Assembly: GCA_003559985.1 (NCBI GenBank)
Contig: PWJP01000030.1
Coordinates: forward strand, 1-7,477
Source: Saprospirales bacterium
Lineage (GTDB): Bacteria > Bacteroidota > Bacteroidia > Chitinophagales > Saprospiraceae
Reading direction: 5' to 3'
DNA length: 7,477 nt
Under the pieces are notes generated by a model. That model worked only from the letters and a program-made list of their open reading frames with translations, was not told the origin of the DNA and made no database searches. Of the stretch, positions 6,852 through 7,477 are shown piece by piece (the first letter of the stretch is position 1; every line of letters starts with the position of its first letter). The position numbers and the translations under genes are program-made.

Positions 6852-7477
6852 CTATTGAATCTTGTGTTTTCTAATGGAATCCCAGCCCAGGGCTGCAGCA
6901 CCGAGTATGGCTGTCTGCTGGTCCTTTAATTCGCTAATCCGCAGCGGTATTTTTCCCCTGTGGTGTTTCATCAAATTAGCATCGAATGCCTTTTCTGCCG
7001 GCTCCAACAGGAATTCTCCAGCGCTTATAAGTCCCCCCGAAAGAAAAATGGTCTTGGGGCTGAAAATAGCCGTCATATCTGCGAGGTGAATACCCAGCCG
7101 CTCACCGGTTAATCGGAAAGCCCGAATGGCATCTTCATCACCGTTTTGTGCAATCTTATAAATTTCGTGAGGGGACTCGACATGCGGTGGATTTGTGCAG
7201 AGCTCTCTGAAGGTATTCACCAGGCCGCTTGCGGATACGTAAGTTTCGATACAGCCGTACTTTCCGCACTTACAAAGTCTGCCGTCCCGCTGAAAAACAG
7301 TGTGTCCGACTTCCCCGGCCAATCCGTCATACCCGTAGAGGATCTTTCCTCCGACGTAAATTCCGCTTCCCAAACCTGTACCGACTGTGATTACCATAAA
7401 ATCATCCATTTCAGATGCACCCCCAAAAATCTTTTCCCCAATGGCCGCGGCGTTTGCATCGTTGGTGAGAACTGGTT
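6852..7477 (-). CDS. ROK-family sugar kinase (glucokinase-like), N-terminus beyond the window
   Basis: ROK kinases phosphorylate a sugar such as glucose or an N-acetylhexosamine with ATP in the cytoplasm. The reading frame stays open to the right edge, so the N-terminal part, including the first phosphate-binding loop, is missing; about 207 residues are visible. Counting from the edge, TNDANAAAIGE (4-14) carries the catalytic aspartate D6, and TVGTGLGSG (30-38) is the second phosphate-binding motif. GEVGH (54-58) then CKCGKYGCIE (68-77) is the ROK zinc site, with H58, C68, C70 and C75 as ligands. FLSGGLI and the final AILGAAALG block are the usual C-terminal adenosine-binding elements. An ATG at 7409 is internal, because the catalytic NDAN lies upstream of it. 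All visible catalytic and zinc residues are intact, which favours a kinase over a NagC-type repressor, but an N-terminal DNA-binding domain cannot be excluded. Sugar specificity cannot be read from this fragment. Confidence 0.92.
   Translation of the reverse strand, partial: PVLTNDANAAAIGEKIFGGASEMDDFMVITVGTGLGSGIYVGGKILYGYDGLAGEVGHTVFQRDGRLCKCGKYGCIETYVSASGLVNTFRELCTNPPHVESPHEIYKIAQNGDEDAIRAFRLTGERLGIHLADMTAIFSPKTIFLSGGLISAGEFLLEPAEKAFDANLMKHHRGKIPLRISELKDQQTAILGAAALGWDSIRKHKIQ

Noticed and set aside
6852..7409. The ATG at 7409 as the start of the ROK kinase
   Set aside because: The frame continues upstream to the window edge and encodes the catalytic NDAN motif just before this ATG, so this methionine is internal.

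Overview
The window looks like chromosomal DNA from a member of the Bacteroidota. The evidence is the secreted protein with a short signal peptide ending in 'LQAQ', the TolB-propeller/outer-membrane-barrel fusion protein, the FemAB/GNAT-like protein of a type common in that phylum, the lack of convincing Shine-Dalgarno sites, and a TAnnTTTG-type box in front of truA. The order or genus cannot be fixed from these genes. The window is densely coded, with no RNA genes, insertion sequences, CRISPR arrays or phage genes visible.

Layout from left to right. (1) truA on the plus strand makes a tRNA pseudouridine synthase. (2) Converging on it and overlapping its 3' end by 54 bases is a minus-strand gene for a FemAB/GNAT-like protein. 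It lies 80 bases downstream of a co-oriented dgt-type dNTP triphosphohydrolase gene, and the two may share a transcript. (3) A divergent intergenic region of about 166 bases separates dgt from the largest gene, on the plus strand. That gene encodes a secreted protein of about 1020 residues with three parts: an HExxH zinc-peptidase-like domain, a six-bladed TolB-type propeller, and a C-terminal Omp85/BamA-like beta-barrel. (4) Converging on it with an 18-base gap is a minus-strand pair: a ROK-family sugar kinase, cut by the right edge of the window, and, 3 bases after its stop, a small DUF2007-like protein with one membrane helix.

Most genes are housekeeping or nucleotide/sugar metabolism (tRNA modification, dNTP pool control, sugar phosphorylation), and no single pathway joins them. 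The part most worth attention is the protease-propeller-barrel protein, which appears to build an outer-membrane barrel with a periplasmic peptidase/propeller module in place of the POTRA domains usual in Omp85 proteins. Its function is not known to me. The codon-registered antisense overlap of truA with the FemAB-like gene is a second, smaller curiosity.
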